Shown one piece after another: positions 47,411-59,600 of a stretch of 64,000 nt of DNA. The translations under genes were made by a program, and so were the position numbers. Origin of the DNA: Oxytricha trifallax (Eukaryota > Ciliophora > Spirotrichea > Sporadotrichida > Oxytrichidae). A model generated the notes under the pieces. It did not search any database. It had not been told where the DNA came from and worked only from the letters and a program-made list of their open reading frames with translations. Every line of letters starts with the position of its first letter. Position 1 is the first letter of the stretch. The stretch is taken from assembly GCA_000711775.1 (NCBI GenBank), contig ARYC01017132.1:32135-96134 (forward strand), given 5' to 3'.

Positions 47411-48331
47411 ATGAGAAGAGACCTCTAGTGTTACTCTATTAGAGTCTCTTATGCAAGATATTTGTCTCCTTTTTCTCAAGCAAATAGAGTTATATCTGTG
47501 GAATGAGTGGTCTTTCTTTTGACTCAACTCTTTCCTCAATGCACTCAAACCTACTTTACAGTGTCAACGGTATCATTCAATTTTGTACCGCTTGAATTAT
47601 TGACTGTCAACTATTATTATCGACTTCGTCAATCTTTACCTTTGTTTGCCGTATTAAAAGGAGTTTGCCAGATTAGGAACTTGCATTAGAATTAATCTAG
47701 ATGTGCCTCTCTACATATCAGTAGATCGAAATCCCATTTACAATGTAATATATTTATATTTCAATAATATAATTATTGAAATATTAATATATTCATTTAT
47801 AATATAAAATAATGGCAATTATTATTAATAAAATTTAAAAGTATATGGCCCCATATATAAATATACTAAAATAACTTAAATTACTTTTAATTGTTAATTT
47901 AATCTCATAACATCAGTAAGTTATCCCGAATCAGAATCAAGATAAACAATAGATTATAAAAACCAATTCTATACATAATTATAATAATATAAATTGCTTT
48001 ATCTTATTATATCGAATTCCATTGATAATGAATCTATAGTTCTTTGTATTTATATTTTATAATCTTTTCCAACTATATTTTAACAAGTTAATTTAAATTT
48101 CCTCAATTAAATGTGCTTTGACTACTATAATCGATTTTATCTCAATATTTAACTATTTAATTGCAATATAAACTAAGCATATATTCTTTTTATTCTTATA
48201 TTATAGTGATACTAGAACTATCTTATTATATGAACATATTTTAAGATTTGATATTTATTGCCAAATAGTAGTTATTCCATTTTTCCTGTAAACCAAATTT
48301 GATCCTTTTAGCTAATGCAAATACCTTTTTG
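47411..48331. other. AT-rich DNA, no gene assigned
   Basis: The part 47440-47720 is slightly less AT-rich but no frame could be assigned with confidence on either strand. Confidence 0.3.
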
Positions 48332-48334
48332 TGA

Positions 48335-48622
48335 TCAGGCTATCCAAATCGCTTATTACAATGTGAGATTCTTCTACACCTTAATCTTGTTAATGAAGCA
48401 GAAAAAGATCAGAAAACAGCTATGAATTAAAGAAAAGAAGCGAGAATTTATGCTCACTTAAAATTTTGCCTTCTTTGTATATCTATTTTTTACTGGTATT
48501 TTTAAATCAAACTGCTTAATCTAGTTTAAAATATGATGAGTAAAATAGAAACGTAAACTTAATGGATTAGTTATCACAATCAACTGCTAAGGTTTTCACA
48601 CTATAAGTCATAAACTTCTTGA
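48335..48622 (+). CDS. Unassigned open frame, 95 codons, no start seen
   Basis: Open after a TGA to TGA 48620-48622. It begins with plausible helical protein (NRLLQCEILLHLNLVNEAEK, then AMNQRKEARIYAHLKF) and has a short hydrophobic patch (CLLCISIFYWYF). No family recognised; possible isolated coding segment. Confidence 0.25.
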
Positions 48623-49880
48623 TTGCGTGACTCTTCTAAATAATTCTGAAACAACTACTTCTAATTATTGTATTTAAAAGACTTGTTGTGTATCATTTGG
48701 ATGAGTCGCAAACATATTCCCATGATAATTGAATACATCTAAAATGCAGCAACTTATAAATTAAAATATTTAAGTATAGCGCATATTTATTTCATGTTTA
48801 TGGTTAGAGTATTTTACTTATAATCTATCTGATTCTTCAAATCTCAAAGTATTGCATAGCAGATATTAGTTCCGCTTATAAGTTGAGTTCCCAACAATTG
48901 ATAAGTTCATAATTCCAGCTAATTTTATAATTTTTCCTGCTAAATTTTATATCACCTACTAATTAACAATTAGATTAAATAAATAAATATGAAGTATGGC
49001 GTCTTTACCTTCATAAGTTGCCATTTTACTTTATTGATAAAAATATATTAGCGATATTTTTAAATGAACAAGCCATTATGACGTTAGACTCCTAAAAACA
49101 ATTTTGAACCTTTCTTACAATACCAAAGAGCTAGTAAACTAGATTCCATCAACTCAAGCCGATTGTTTTAAATACTTCTCATTTAAATTGAAAATAATGG
49201 AATTAATGGGTGCATTGGTTTCACTTTCATTTGATTTGATTTATTATTTTATTTCAGTATCTCTATTGTTAATTGTCATTACAACAGTTATTGAATAACT
49301 TGAAATTTATTGAAAATAGACTGATTTTTCGATTCTTTTTTAAGGGTTGTCTCAATTGAATTTTGTTTATTTAATCTTGCATGTTTTGGATGTTGCGGGG
49401 CTCTACCTAATTGCTTATTATGATTGGTAACTTTCTTTTCTGTAATCTCTTTCACATAATTATAATATATTTTTATAAGTTTGATATGATGATCCATTTC
49501 AATGAGGATTATCAAATTTATAATTTTATTTGAATTCCTCTATAAGAAAAATCATTATATCATGCACTTAATAAATAAATCTCCTGAAAATAATAATTAC
49601 TAAGATTAATAATATAATGGATATTATTAATCATAGTTATAATTCTTCTTTCTTTAAGCAAGCAAATAACCAAAAATATTTTAAGAGCAGATCTCCCTAT
49701 CCAGGTGCCTAGTCAACTCTAATTCTCCAAAATTAAAAATAAATAGCAAATGATATATATTTAGAGTGTCTAAGTATATTAAGTTAGATGCCTCTCACAA
49801 ACAGCAATTACAGGACCGAAGCAAATCTACCAAAAATATGAATAAACTTTCTTTATAGCAGTAACAGCATACGCTTCATC
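48623..49880. other. AT-rich DNA, no gene recognised
   Basis: No recognisable coding frames or repeat arms. Confidence 0.35.
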
Positions 49881-49888
49881 TTCTTTCA

Positions 49889-50224
49889 CCTTCCAAGTTG
49901 CAAAGCTTGCAAACGAATGATTCACAATTTTTTTGAATAAGCTGAAATTAAATTAAGAATGAATAAATAATAGTAAGAATAGTAATAGCAATAATGAAAA
50001 TAGTATATCTAAAAAAAACGTTTCGTCTTCCTCATCCTCTTCGTCATCGTCATCATCATTCAATTTTTTGCTATCCTGTGCTCCTCCCTGTGTGACCTTG
50101 TGAACTCCCTGTTCGTTGACGCCTCCAGTCCTACCAGCTGCAAACCCTGTAAAATTAAAATGTTAGATATCTTTTTTGTAACTTACTTATTTATTGAATG
50201 GCACAGAGGCCTCTGATCAGTCAT
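49889..50224 (-). CDS. Small intron-containing gene with acidic segment, related 5' end to the MORN relics
   Basis: Minus strand. ATG 50224 opens MTDQRPLCHSIN, and exon 1 ends at 50187. A 40-nt intron (50147-50186, GTAAGTTACA..TTTTACAG) has a donor side almost identical to that of the 47.1-kb MORN relic. Exon 2 is the least AT-rich patch nearby and in one frame reads AAGRTGGVNEQGVHKVTQGG followed by a run of Asp/Glu (50026-50065). That frame does not join to the ATG through the intron without a shift. A second intron ending TTAATTTCAG near 49940 would lead to NCESFVCKLCNLEGERR and TGA. The overall structure looks genic, but the exact exon joins are uncertain. Product unknown. Confidence 0.4.
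50147..50186 (-). other. First intron of the 50.2-kb locus
   Basis: GTAAGT donor and TTTTACAG acceptor on minus, 40 nt, homologous in its 5' half to 47140-47179. Confidence 0.6.
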
Positions 50225-52577
50225 TTTTTAATATATTTGATTAATTTATAATTTCAATTCACTTTATTTCAAAAATATGATGATTATTCAACTAAGTAGA
50301 ATTCAAATGATATTTCACGGAAAGCTTACTATAATGTAGTTCATATTCCACTGATCGTAAACTTCTGAATAAATTGAAAATTCAGCAATCACTGGCTAAT
50401 ACTAATGACATTGTTTTAAAAGTTGAATTCCAGGAATAAATATTTAATATATAGTGAGCAATAATTAAGTTTAATTCCAAAAATAATTCCTGTAAATAAT
50501 GAACAATATTTGAAAATGCGTCTAAATGATTTAACTTAAAGATGAATTTTAAGTTGCCAAAATTCACTTTAATATTAATTTAACTATTTTATTATAATTC
50601 ACTAATTCATTTATTAGCCTAATATTTTATATAAAATAAAGTCAATACAGGGGATTGGTTCAGTGTCACTTCAGGAGCTCTGTATTTATCTATCTATCTC
50701 AAAATGATGAAACTTGTATAAATTATTGGCTAATTAGGACAAGCTAAAGGTCTTATAGGTTGATTAATAGTATTCTATGAAGATTACAAATAAGATAATT
50801 ATGGACAATTTAGAATCATATTTATACAAAATATGATAATATAAAATTTTTTTACAACAAAGCTATTTAACATGATTATACGCAGTAACAATCAGATATT
50901 ATACTTATAAGTAAAATCATTTAGCAAAACGAAATTCATGAGGTTTCTTATTTATATTTAATTTGAATAGTGACTTGAAATAAATATCTAAGATGTTTAA
51001 GCTTGACAAGACCATCAAATTTTTGACTCTAAATAAGAATATATCAAAAGAATTACTGAAGAATCGGCTAATGAATCATAAATGTCTCACACTTTAAGTC
51101 TAAACAATTCTTGAATCTATAAAAACGATTAATAAATTAATTGCTGTGCTTGAAATATAGATTTTTTGAAGTTCTTTAGTAAGATTCAATAAAAACTCGC
51201 TCAAAAAATTATCCATTATAATCTCAAGCAAAAGAATTGAAGCCTTTTGAATCATCTCTCCCATAAAATAAATGTAAAAAATAGGAGGGAAAATTCAAAG
51301 GCAGTAGTTTGTTTGCTATAATTATATAAGTTGAAAAATTGAAATAATAAAATTTAAGTTTAAGTCTTTTTATAATTTAAAATAGAGATCTCTCCCTAAT
51401 ATCAAATCTAAATATGGTTGGTTAGCCAAAAATATATTAAAGCATAATAGTATTATTTATTTAATTGTGAATACTTAAGTAATAAGTCATAAAAATAAAA
51501 AATGAAACTTTTAAAATTAAGCATTGCATCTATATTATATCTTTACTTATTCTAACGTAATATATCTTGTCAGGTTTATCACCAAAAAAATTATGATAAA
51601 ATCATTCTATTTAATTATGGAAAAATTCTTTAATTATTGATAAAATTGAAAAGATCAGGAAATTATTTTTAGAGAAATAAAAAACGGCATTAATTTTTCA
51701 TTTATAAATTTAAATGGATTTACAAAGCAAAAAATGAAAGAATATGGGCTGAAAATGAGTGCTCATTATTTTTAAACATTAGGCTATTAATAATATATCA
51801 ATATATTTGATTTATTCCTTGAATTTTCTGAGTATTATCTGATTCTATGAAATGTCTTAACTCTACAGATGTTTGTTATTAGGTAGAATCGCTCAGAGTT
51901 TTATATATTATATTGAAATGATAGCAAATTTCTAATACGCACTTCACATATTCAAGATTATGAAAATACTTAAATGAAGGAAACTATGCTTGTTTTTAAG
52001 AAAGAATACTAATAGAAGTTGATTGATATTTATCCAATAAAGTTTTAATTTAATAATTTAGAATTTCGATTTGTTTATTTTAGATTTCAAATTACTTTTA
52101 AATATCAAACATTTATGATCGATATTAGCTGATAAAATATTCACTCTTGCTTCATCAATGACATAAAGAATTTATTTATGTTTTTAATTATTAGAGAGTC
52201 CAAAGAATTTCCCTGCGTTTTAAAAGAAATTTAAATAATTAAACAGGGCTTGCTCATAAACAGTTTCCAATTGTTAGCCCTTATTGACAAGCACTTAAGA
52301 AATAATTATAACCTTTTTAAATCCCCTACTTTGATCTTATGGTTTTCAAAAAATTAAAACATAGGTAATTTCTTAATTATAATTTTACTTAAGAATAATT
52401 TAATAAAGAGATACAAAGGATATTAAGATTCCTCAGTTTAATTAAATTAATCAGCTCAAAAAGCTTCATAAAAGCATATATTTATCATTCCAACACCAAG
52501 ATTACGACAATTAGATAGCAGGTAGTAACTAAATATTGACAAAGATTGCGAAAATTGGCAAAGAATTCTTTGCTTTG
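50225..52577. other. 2.35 kb AT-rich DNA, no gene recognised
   Basis: No clear coding frame or repeat arms up to the AAT target site of TBE-C. Confidence 0.4.
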
Positions 52578-52580
52578 AAT

Positions 52581-52665
52581 CAAAACCCCAAAACCCCTTA
52601 GTGAGGTTTATAAGTGCTTTGATTTGTAGGGTACAGTTGGGGTCTTATTGGGGTTAGTAGAGAAA
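52581..52665 (+). repeat. Left 85-bp TIR of TBE-C
   Basis: Matches the reverse complement of 56605-56689 with a single difference (TACAG versus TATAG). Begins with the 17-nt telomere-like cap. Confidence 0.95.
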
Positions 52666-52719
52666 ACGCAGGTTTTATGTGAATTTAATCAATATTTAAT
52701 GAGTATTGGTGTACTTAAT

Positions 52720-54168
52720 TCAAACAAATTTAATCTGCTTGTCTTTGTTGTATCTCTTGAATCTTGCTCTCTATAGTGGCTCAAGTATGTCCTCTAAGGA
52801 TTATCTAGGATATGAAGGAGCTCCCACGATTATCATCTCTACTATGCTTTTTATTTCTTCACAGACATCTTCTTACTTTATATGCTTCTAAGCTAAGCTA
52901 ATTGATTGTTTTTCATGCTTAGTACCAAAGTAAGACATGCTTTCCATGTCACTTTCTAATATGATAGCAGCAACTGCCCATACATCCCACTAAACAGAGC
53001 CATTTGTCCACTTCTCTCTGATTGGGAAGTATCCTGGTGTCCCAAGGACCTTTGCTAATGTTACAATCTCTTATCTTAAGGCTCTATTGAAATCGATAAC
53101 TACAACTTCTAAAGGACAGAGGTTGAGCATCACATTTTCAGGCTTTAGATCTCTATGAACATATCCAAGTTCATGCAACTCCTAGACACCCTTAATCATA
53201 TCTGAAAGTATATCATTCAAGTCATCCGGATATCTGTTTTGATATAGATAGTCTCTTAGAGTCATTTCAAATTTCTTAAGCCTTAGTGCGATGAACCCAA
53301 AGCCTAAAATAACACCGTCTAGCTTAAGCAATTTCTTGCAATCTCTTTTTTAAGCTTCTCTAAGAACGATTTATTCGTTGGCAAACTCATTCTAATACTG
53401 TTCATTCTTAATGAGATAGCTGAAAGGATATACCTTGTATGCAAACTCGTCGACTACTATAAGTTTTGCCTTGCTAGGCACGTTTATATTCAAGTAGTTT
53501 TCTATACAACTGCTAAGATCAACAGCATTTAATGCAGGAATATACATAGCTCTCTCTTAGAAGCATGCTAAAAATGTATTGCCTGCAGGTTGATTCATTG
53601 ACTCATATCGTTTCTGCCTCTTGAGCTTTTCTTACTACTCTCTTAAAGATTCAAGAGTTTTAGACTTTCTCTTGGCAGGTATAAGTTTTTAAGTCTCTTA
53701 ATCTTACATTAAAAACTCGCTTAAATGATGCTTTTGCATGTGGCTTTTAACCTTAGCTGAGTGAGTGTAAGACTTCATGCAAGTCGTGCATTAATACCTG
53801 CCATCCACCTTATCATGCTTGAAATAAATCTTCGCTTTACCAGAATGTATTTCTTTAATATGCCTCTTCAAGCTCTACTCAGTTGAGAAGAAGTTTTAAC
53901 AATCATTGCATTCAAAGTGTTTTTATTTTTCAATTGGTTGCTGTTCTTTTAGCTCCTCAACATATTCAATTTATGTTTAAAGTCCTATCTCTGTTCTCCC
54001 CTTCTAGTTAGATACTTCAATTTTGAAGACCTCTGCTTCAAACTCAAGAGCTCTTAACTCTACTTCCCTCTCAATATAAATAACTTCTTGCTTTTTAGTG
54101 GTGACAAAGTTTAGCTATGATTAACAATTGCCAAGAGAGATTGCTTTACGATTTAAGTTAGCCGCCAT
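52720..54168 (-). CDS. TBE 57 kDa protein: two C2H2 zinc fingers plus protein-kinase domain, 482 aa, intact
   Basis: One unbroken ciliate-code frame from ATG 54168 to TGA 52720-52722. Residues 1-80 are charged and helical. C2H2 fingers have Cys 87/90 with His 103/108, and Cys 127/130 with His 143/148. A basic linker (KRKSK, KLKRQKRY) at 166-188 could direct nuclear entry. The kinase part starts near 235. The catalytic loop is VHRDLKPENVM, with Asp 340, Lys 342 and Asn 345. The metal-binding DFG appears as DFN (359-361). The APE-region equivalent is GTPGYFP, followed by WDVWAVAAIILE. A glycine-rich loop is not evident. So the catalytic Asp is kept, but activity is uncertain. The 57 kDa size matches the third TBE gene. 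It is transcribed divergently from the 22 kDa gene. Confidence 0.93.
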
Positions 54169-54189
54169 GTTTAAATTCAAATTTAAATT

Positions 54190-54600
54190 TGTATTATAAA
54201 GCTCTAATAACCTCTCTAGTTATAGCAACTATGTATAGGAGTTGGCACTGCAGCACTAATGGTTGATATTGAAGTGTTAGAGCTCAAATTTATACTTAGT
54301 TTATAACTATAATTTTTCTAATTTCATGCTTAATATTTTTAATTTTGGTACTAACTTAGATAATATTCAGGTTGGTACTGGTACCAATTAGGTTTTGAAC
54401 CATTTTGGAACTTTTCCATTAAAACCTCATTAGTTTAAAAGTAGGTACTAATTAAGTTTTGGTACTATTAAATTGGTACCAATTAAAATTAAACCGAATT
54501 AGTACCAGTACTAATTAAATTCAAACAAATTTAGTACTAATTTAATGGAACTAAATTGATAAAAATGGAGCTCCATCTCTGAAGTTTGTTACAGCTTCTG
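54190..54600. promoter_or_regulatory. Divergent spacer with iterated TTGGTACTAATTA-like motif
   Basis: Between the start of the zinc-finger/kinase gene and the 22 kDa gene, a 10-13 nt word (GGTACTAATTA, GGTACCAATTA and complements) recurs about ten times in both orientations between 54340 and 54550. The equivalent spacers of A and B contain a different but analogous iterated word (CTCCTAATTAAGTTT, 3510-3670 and 33370-33540). Position suggests shared regulatory or transposase-binding sites; that is inference. Confidence 0.5.
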
Positions 54601-54735
54601 CCAGCTTTCTCCACGTATCCTTACCAGGTTGACCTCCTATAAGATGCCCATATTTAATAATAAGATTTTTAAGCAGTAGGATCCAGAACTCTATATATTA
54701 AAATTTGAAATTCAATAACAAGAGAAGGAACAAGG

Positions 54736-55521
54736 ATGGAATCTATAAGTACTAGCAATGAAAGAGGGTTGAAGCTTAAGAAATGATCTCAAGATTTAGA
54801 AGCAAGGAAGATCTCTATCGATACATCACTTAGCATGGTAAGCATGTGAAATATACTCAATCATATACTATAGTGGGTTTATTCCTTCCAACGATGGAAG
54901 GTACCAAAATTTCATTCTTAAAAGCTATACTCTGCGATGAGAAGAAAGCTTCAAAAACAGTGAAATAAAGTTGATAGATATACCAAACTACCCAGACATT
55001 TCAGTCACTAATCTCTACGAGGATGCGATGAAAGATGAAGAGGTGGTAGTTTATCCTCCTACCAAGAAACAACTCTCTAACAACCTTCCAGAAAGGAGCT
55101 TCTTCTTTGGAGTTCTTGGCACTTTAAGAGAGAGTTATCTCAGAGAGATCATTGAAGAAGCTCACAAAAAACGCTACTCTATTTCTCCTGAAGATTAAAA
55201 GAAGCAAGGCATACTTATAAGCGTATCCTGGCTCGCTGAGCTTAAGAAGCATCCATTCCTCTCTCGTAAGCTTTGATTTATATCTCTTTAGGGAAACCTG
55301 GAACTGGTATATTTCTAATGAAAGAACATGCGAAGGTTCACAGAGAGAAAGTCATAGACTATTTATGAAGTGAGCAAGAGACTTTATAAAGATGTTTAAA
55401 AGCAAGAATGAACATAGATGCAGGAGCTGGCACAAAGAGAAGAAAAATGGGCCCAAGCAAGCCATAAGAAGAGGAGAAGAAAAAAAAGCCAAACCCCTTT
55501 ATGGGTTAATTTAATATGTGA
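54736..55521 (+). pseudogene. TBE-C '22 kDa' gene, near-intact, two small indels
   Basis: ATG 54736 opens MESISTSNERG. The better-matching core frame reads SKEDLYRYITQHGK, then LPTMEGTKISFLKAIL and IDIPNYPDISVTNLYEDAM. A one-base deletion near 54951 breaks the frame relative to A, and a two-base deletion in the GAGAG run near 55340 breaks it again. A 26-nt intron (GTAAGC..CTTTAG) at 55266-55291 is supported because read-through hits TGA. The tail is Lys/Arg-rich. Conserved partner of the transposase in TBE elements; biochemical role unknown. Confidence 0.75.
55266..55291 (+). other. 26-nt intron in the TBE-C 22 kDa gene
   Basis: GTAAGCTTTG donor side and ATCTCTTTAG acceptor side, at the same position as in A, B and D. 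Confidence 0.65.
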
Positions 55522-55562
55522 ACTTATTCATTCATTTAAATCTAAAACTTATTTATAAACAT

Positions 55563-56587
55563 TCATTCTTCCTTCTCTCGCCAAACTGTTGTCTTATCTA
55601 TGCTTACTTTGCAGCTACTCTGAATCAAATCTACTGTATCTATAGGCAAGTCATGCATTAGGTAATATAGCAGCAGTTACTTGTACTGGGTCTTGATTTA
55701 ACTCCAGTAGAATTCAATTCCATTAAATTAAGGGCCATAAGGAACATTGTATACAGGAGTAATGATTAACTCTTCATAAGCTTTCTTAGACTCCTTAGTC
55801 TTATGAACTGAGAGGTTGTCAACAAACAAGATGATCTCTTAATCGTTGTATTTATCTCTCAGCTTATGTAGAACTCTATGTACTACTCTCGCTTAATAGA
55901 GCGAGGATGAATAACATAACTTTCTAAGCCAGAGTCTTCAATAATACCTGCCAAAATTGCATGGGTTACAACCTTTACTTTCTAATCGTAGACTTCTATA
56001 ACATCATACTTCTTATACCAAGACTTATTAATAAAAGTGTTGAAGGTAAACACAGCTTCATCAGCGTGTATGAACTTGATGTTATTGTCAATAGCCCTCT
56101 GCATTTAATCATATATATAGTTTAAATTATTACTATAAAATGGCACTGTAAAATCAATCACTCTCTTCACTCTGTTGACAGTCTTGAAAGTAATACCATT
56201 TCTTCTATAAATGTTGGCTATAGTTTATGGAGAGATACGCATGTCAGGAAACTTGCGATGAAACATCACAGCTCGCTAGTCTAGTGGAAAGTGTGCCCAA
56301 TACTTTAAAGTCTTCGAATCACAGAGGTAGTCAATATGGTGCTGTGAGAACTTTTATTTTCTTGCAGGATGCTTTCAAGTGCCTGAAGTATAATGCTAAA
56401 CAGCCAACAAGCAATGATACCTAACTGTTGAGGCACTCTTGCACAGGAGCTTTGCTATAGCTGCATAATTCATTACAGGTTTGACTAAGTCTATATTAAT
56501 ACTTGTACCAAACCTAAGCTTAAGCAGTAAATCTAAATATTACTCATCATAAATAGACCCTAAATTTCGCTAATTTCTATTTCTCAT
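55563..56587 (-). pseudogene. TBE-C transposase (DD34E, Tc1/IS630), one TGA and one frameshift
   Basis: ATG 56587 opens MRNRNQRNLGSIYDEQYLDL, and the stop is TGA 55563-55565. An N-terminal helix-turn-helix-like segment reads AAIAKLLCKSASTVRYH. The catalytic residues are all visible: first Asp in FIHADEAVFTF, second Asp in LFVDNLSVHKT, and Glu in YGPQFNGIEFYW, with 34 residues between second Asp and Glu. Lesions are an in-frame TGA at 56375-56377 (codon 71) and a one-base loss near 55870. In Oxytricha, TBE transposases are expressed in development and take part in DNA elimination, but this copy should not make a full enzyme unless the lesions are bypassed. Confidence 0.85.
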
Positions 56588-56604
56588 TTTGCAAATTGGC
56601 CTAA

Positions 56605-56689
56605 TTTCTCTACTAACCCCAATAAGACCCCAACTATACCCTACAAATCAAAGCACTTATAAACCTCACTAAGGGGTTTTGGGGTTTTG
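56605..56689 (-). repeat. Right 85-bp TIR of TBE-C
   Basis: Inverted partner of 52581-52665, ending GGGGTTTTGGGGTTTTG, followed by AAT. Confidence 0.95.
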
Positions 56690-56692
56690 AAT

Positions 56693-59600
56693 GTGGCTAA
56701 AATTATAAGTAAATTTCTGAGATAGGGTTAGGTTTAATTATCTGACATTCTAAGCAGCTGCATTACTCAATTGGTATAGTGAGATGCCCAAAATCTCTCA
56801 TAACATTTTAAACTTTAATTATTTATTTATTTAATAAATGGAAACATAGAAGACAAATTGTTAGATATTATTTAACTTTTTGGATAAATTAAAAGAATAG
56901 TATATGATATGAATGATAATTTCTCAACTTTAGCCATAAACTTTATATGATTTAATTAAAATATAAAAATGCTAAAATTAGAATAAAACTATTTGGGAGG
57001 TCCAAAATAAAATTTTAAATTTAGCAAAAATTTTTAATGCCTTAATAATGACTAATATCATAGCCAAATATTCCAGTAGAATACAAGCATTAATTAGTAA
57101 TTAATGACTCATTTTAATATTAATAAGAGTTAACATATGAAATAGGAGTTAAGTAGTAGTGTATTTTAACTAATCATTCATCAGTTTCATCAAACTGAAA
57201 ATGTAAGTTCTTAACAGAATTTATTAAAATTTATAAAGACTATCAGAGGTGCCTTCATCATCTATTTAGAAGTTGACCTCCTCCACATTTTAAATTTAGT
57301 AATTATATATCCAAGATTCAAAAATTCTCTAAAAACTTACCTGAATTTTCATAGGTATTAGAAAATCTAACTAAAATTAAAGTTAGTGATTTATAAAAAT
57401 AAATATATGCTGATTAATTTATTAATTATGTCTCAAGCAAGAACATTGTTACTTTTTTATTTGCTGCTATTGATAGGTTATGATTTATCTCAATTGCTAC
57501 TGGGTTTATATTATATTTATCAGCAAAAATAATGCCTAATAATGAACTTCAAAACTGCTTTTAATAAAATTCATTCAGTTTGTTTGAAGTTATTCCATTA
57601 TTTTATATTAAATATGTGTGTATTAAGATGTCTTAGATCTTTGCAAAAATAAGAAGATTACTGCAGTGATAAGTTGCTTTGAATCAGTTTCTCTGTAGAA
57701 TTTGAAAAATATAACTAAATTTGTTCTTAAATTGCTAAGCGGCTCAAGATCTCGACTTGAATTTATTAATATAATGTGATCATTGAAGCAATTTCTTTGC
57801 AATTTCAAAAATTTCAAAAATTCTTTACTAAGGCTAATTTATTTTAAGAATTTTTGCTCTAACTTATAAAAACTTTTGTTTAAATGAAGTGCATAAATTA
57901 TAGTGAGAAAGCATTGAAATTAAGTTACCTTATTTAAAGAAGATTGCTTATATTCTTAGTATTCTGATAACAACCTGACAAGCTTTCAAGCTGTTTAATG
58001 TTTCTAATATAAGCTTACTTACAAAATTATTCTTGGTGTTCTCTAGTAAACTTCTTGCAGGTGTTCAACATGAATTCTACGTTTGTAACTATTTTTATTG
58101 TAGATATTAATTCACTATATTTTATCTATTTAATATTGAATTTAAAGTGCATCGCTATCCCTATATGTTTACTTTATCTTTTATTCATCTCTAATCTTGT
58201 AATTGCATCTTTACGTTCTTAATTACAACGTCTGCCTATTCTTTCAGCAACTATATGTGAAAATCTTCGCCGAATATAGTTATGGTATTTATTTATATAC
58301 TGAGAGTGATTTCTTATTGAAAAAGAAACATCCTAGGTCAAACTTATTGTTGTTTTCCTCTTCAAATTTTTAAGTTTAATTCTACTGCAAAATAGTAGAT
58401 TGTTAGCTTTGAATTTTATTTGGAATTTTTCAACTTTATTGTAAAATTGAAAGATTCTATTAGCAATAATCTTTCATATAACTTGAAATACCAATTGAAT
58501 TTTCAGTTTAGCATTCGCTAATTTAAAATAGAAATAAACAGAGTCAAAATTCAATGTGTAACTTGAACCTGCTCCCTAAGAATTCTAATAATTTTAAATC
58601 TATTTGAGCACTATCTTTTTCACTATTACGATCGTATGATTGTCATTGTATAATATTTTGATTAAGACTTTCCTGAAAATATCTTGCAGAGTGTTAATTG
58701 ATTGAGAAATTTTTCAATAATATTTAGATTGTAGTAGTGGATTGAAGAATACTCCTGATTCTAGTATTCAATGATGGTAAAATATTATTCGTGTCTTAAA
58801 GAGTTTGGTTGAAGTTTTATTGTGTCATTTACACATAATAATTATTATAATAATTCCATATAGATGCACTTTTCACATTTAATTTATGACTGAGCCTTAG
58901 TGCTGATATTTAATTAAAAATTAGGGTAGTTATTGCTAAAGAAATGATATTTAACTATAAATATTACAAATCTACTAGGTTTATCAAGCAACTTTATCCA
59001 TTTACTACTATGTTTATTTATTTATACTATAATTATGGATTCATTTATTTTGAACTGCCCTACTCTGACCTAATAATTTGATTGCCTTTACTTGTAGTGA
59101 TATTTTTAAGATTTAACAGTTTAGCCCTCTAACTTCATGATATAGATGCATATTAATAGAAATAAATAAATAACTGAACCATCAAATTACCTTTGATATA
59201 AATCATTAAAGCTCAGCGGTCTTATTATAGTTTGTTTTTCTTTGACTGTTTTAGAATGATTTATTAAACTGTTTCTCTTTGAATTAAAGTAATTACTACT
59301 CATATTAACTGGGTACTGTTTTTTCTTATTAATTTATCTCATTTAAATAACAAATGTCGATAAATATTGTTTTTAATGCGAAAATATTTCTATATTTTGA
59401 TGATTTGATGTGCTATCAAATGTGGATGGTCTTATAATATGTATTTACTATTTTTAGTCATTTTAAATATATTTATTGATGATACAATTGCTTAAACTCT
59501 AACAATTTGGAAAGTTGCTGTATTCACTTTCTTAAATGTTGGGGCATATTAGAAATGATTTTCTTGTATCATTACTTTCATCAGATTCAATCTCTTCATT

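Larger units (their letters stand above)
52581..56689. mobile_element. TBE-type telomere-bearing transposon C, 4109 bp, best preserved
   Basis: The ends are CAAAACCCCAAAACCCC and its perfect inverse, the exact C4A4C4-type telomere-like cap of TBE elements. Terminal inverted repeats extend 85 bp with one mismatch. AAT flanks both ends (52578-52580 and 56690-56692), an ANT target duplication. The near identity of the TIRs and the intact zinc-finger/kinase frame indicate a younger insertion than A or B. The 22 kDa and transposase frames carry a few small lesions. Confidence 0.97.

Noticed and set aside
56757-56805. tRNA-like D-arm (TCAATTGGTATAGTGA) and a GAGAT..ATCTC stem with a 7-nt loop
   Set aside because: The position before the would-be anticodon is C, not T, and there is no T-arm or acceptor pairing.
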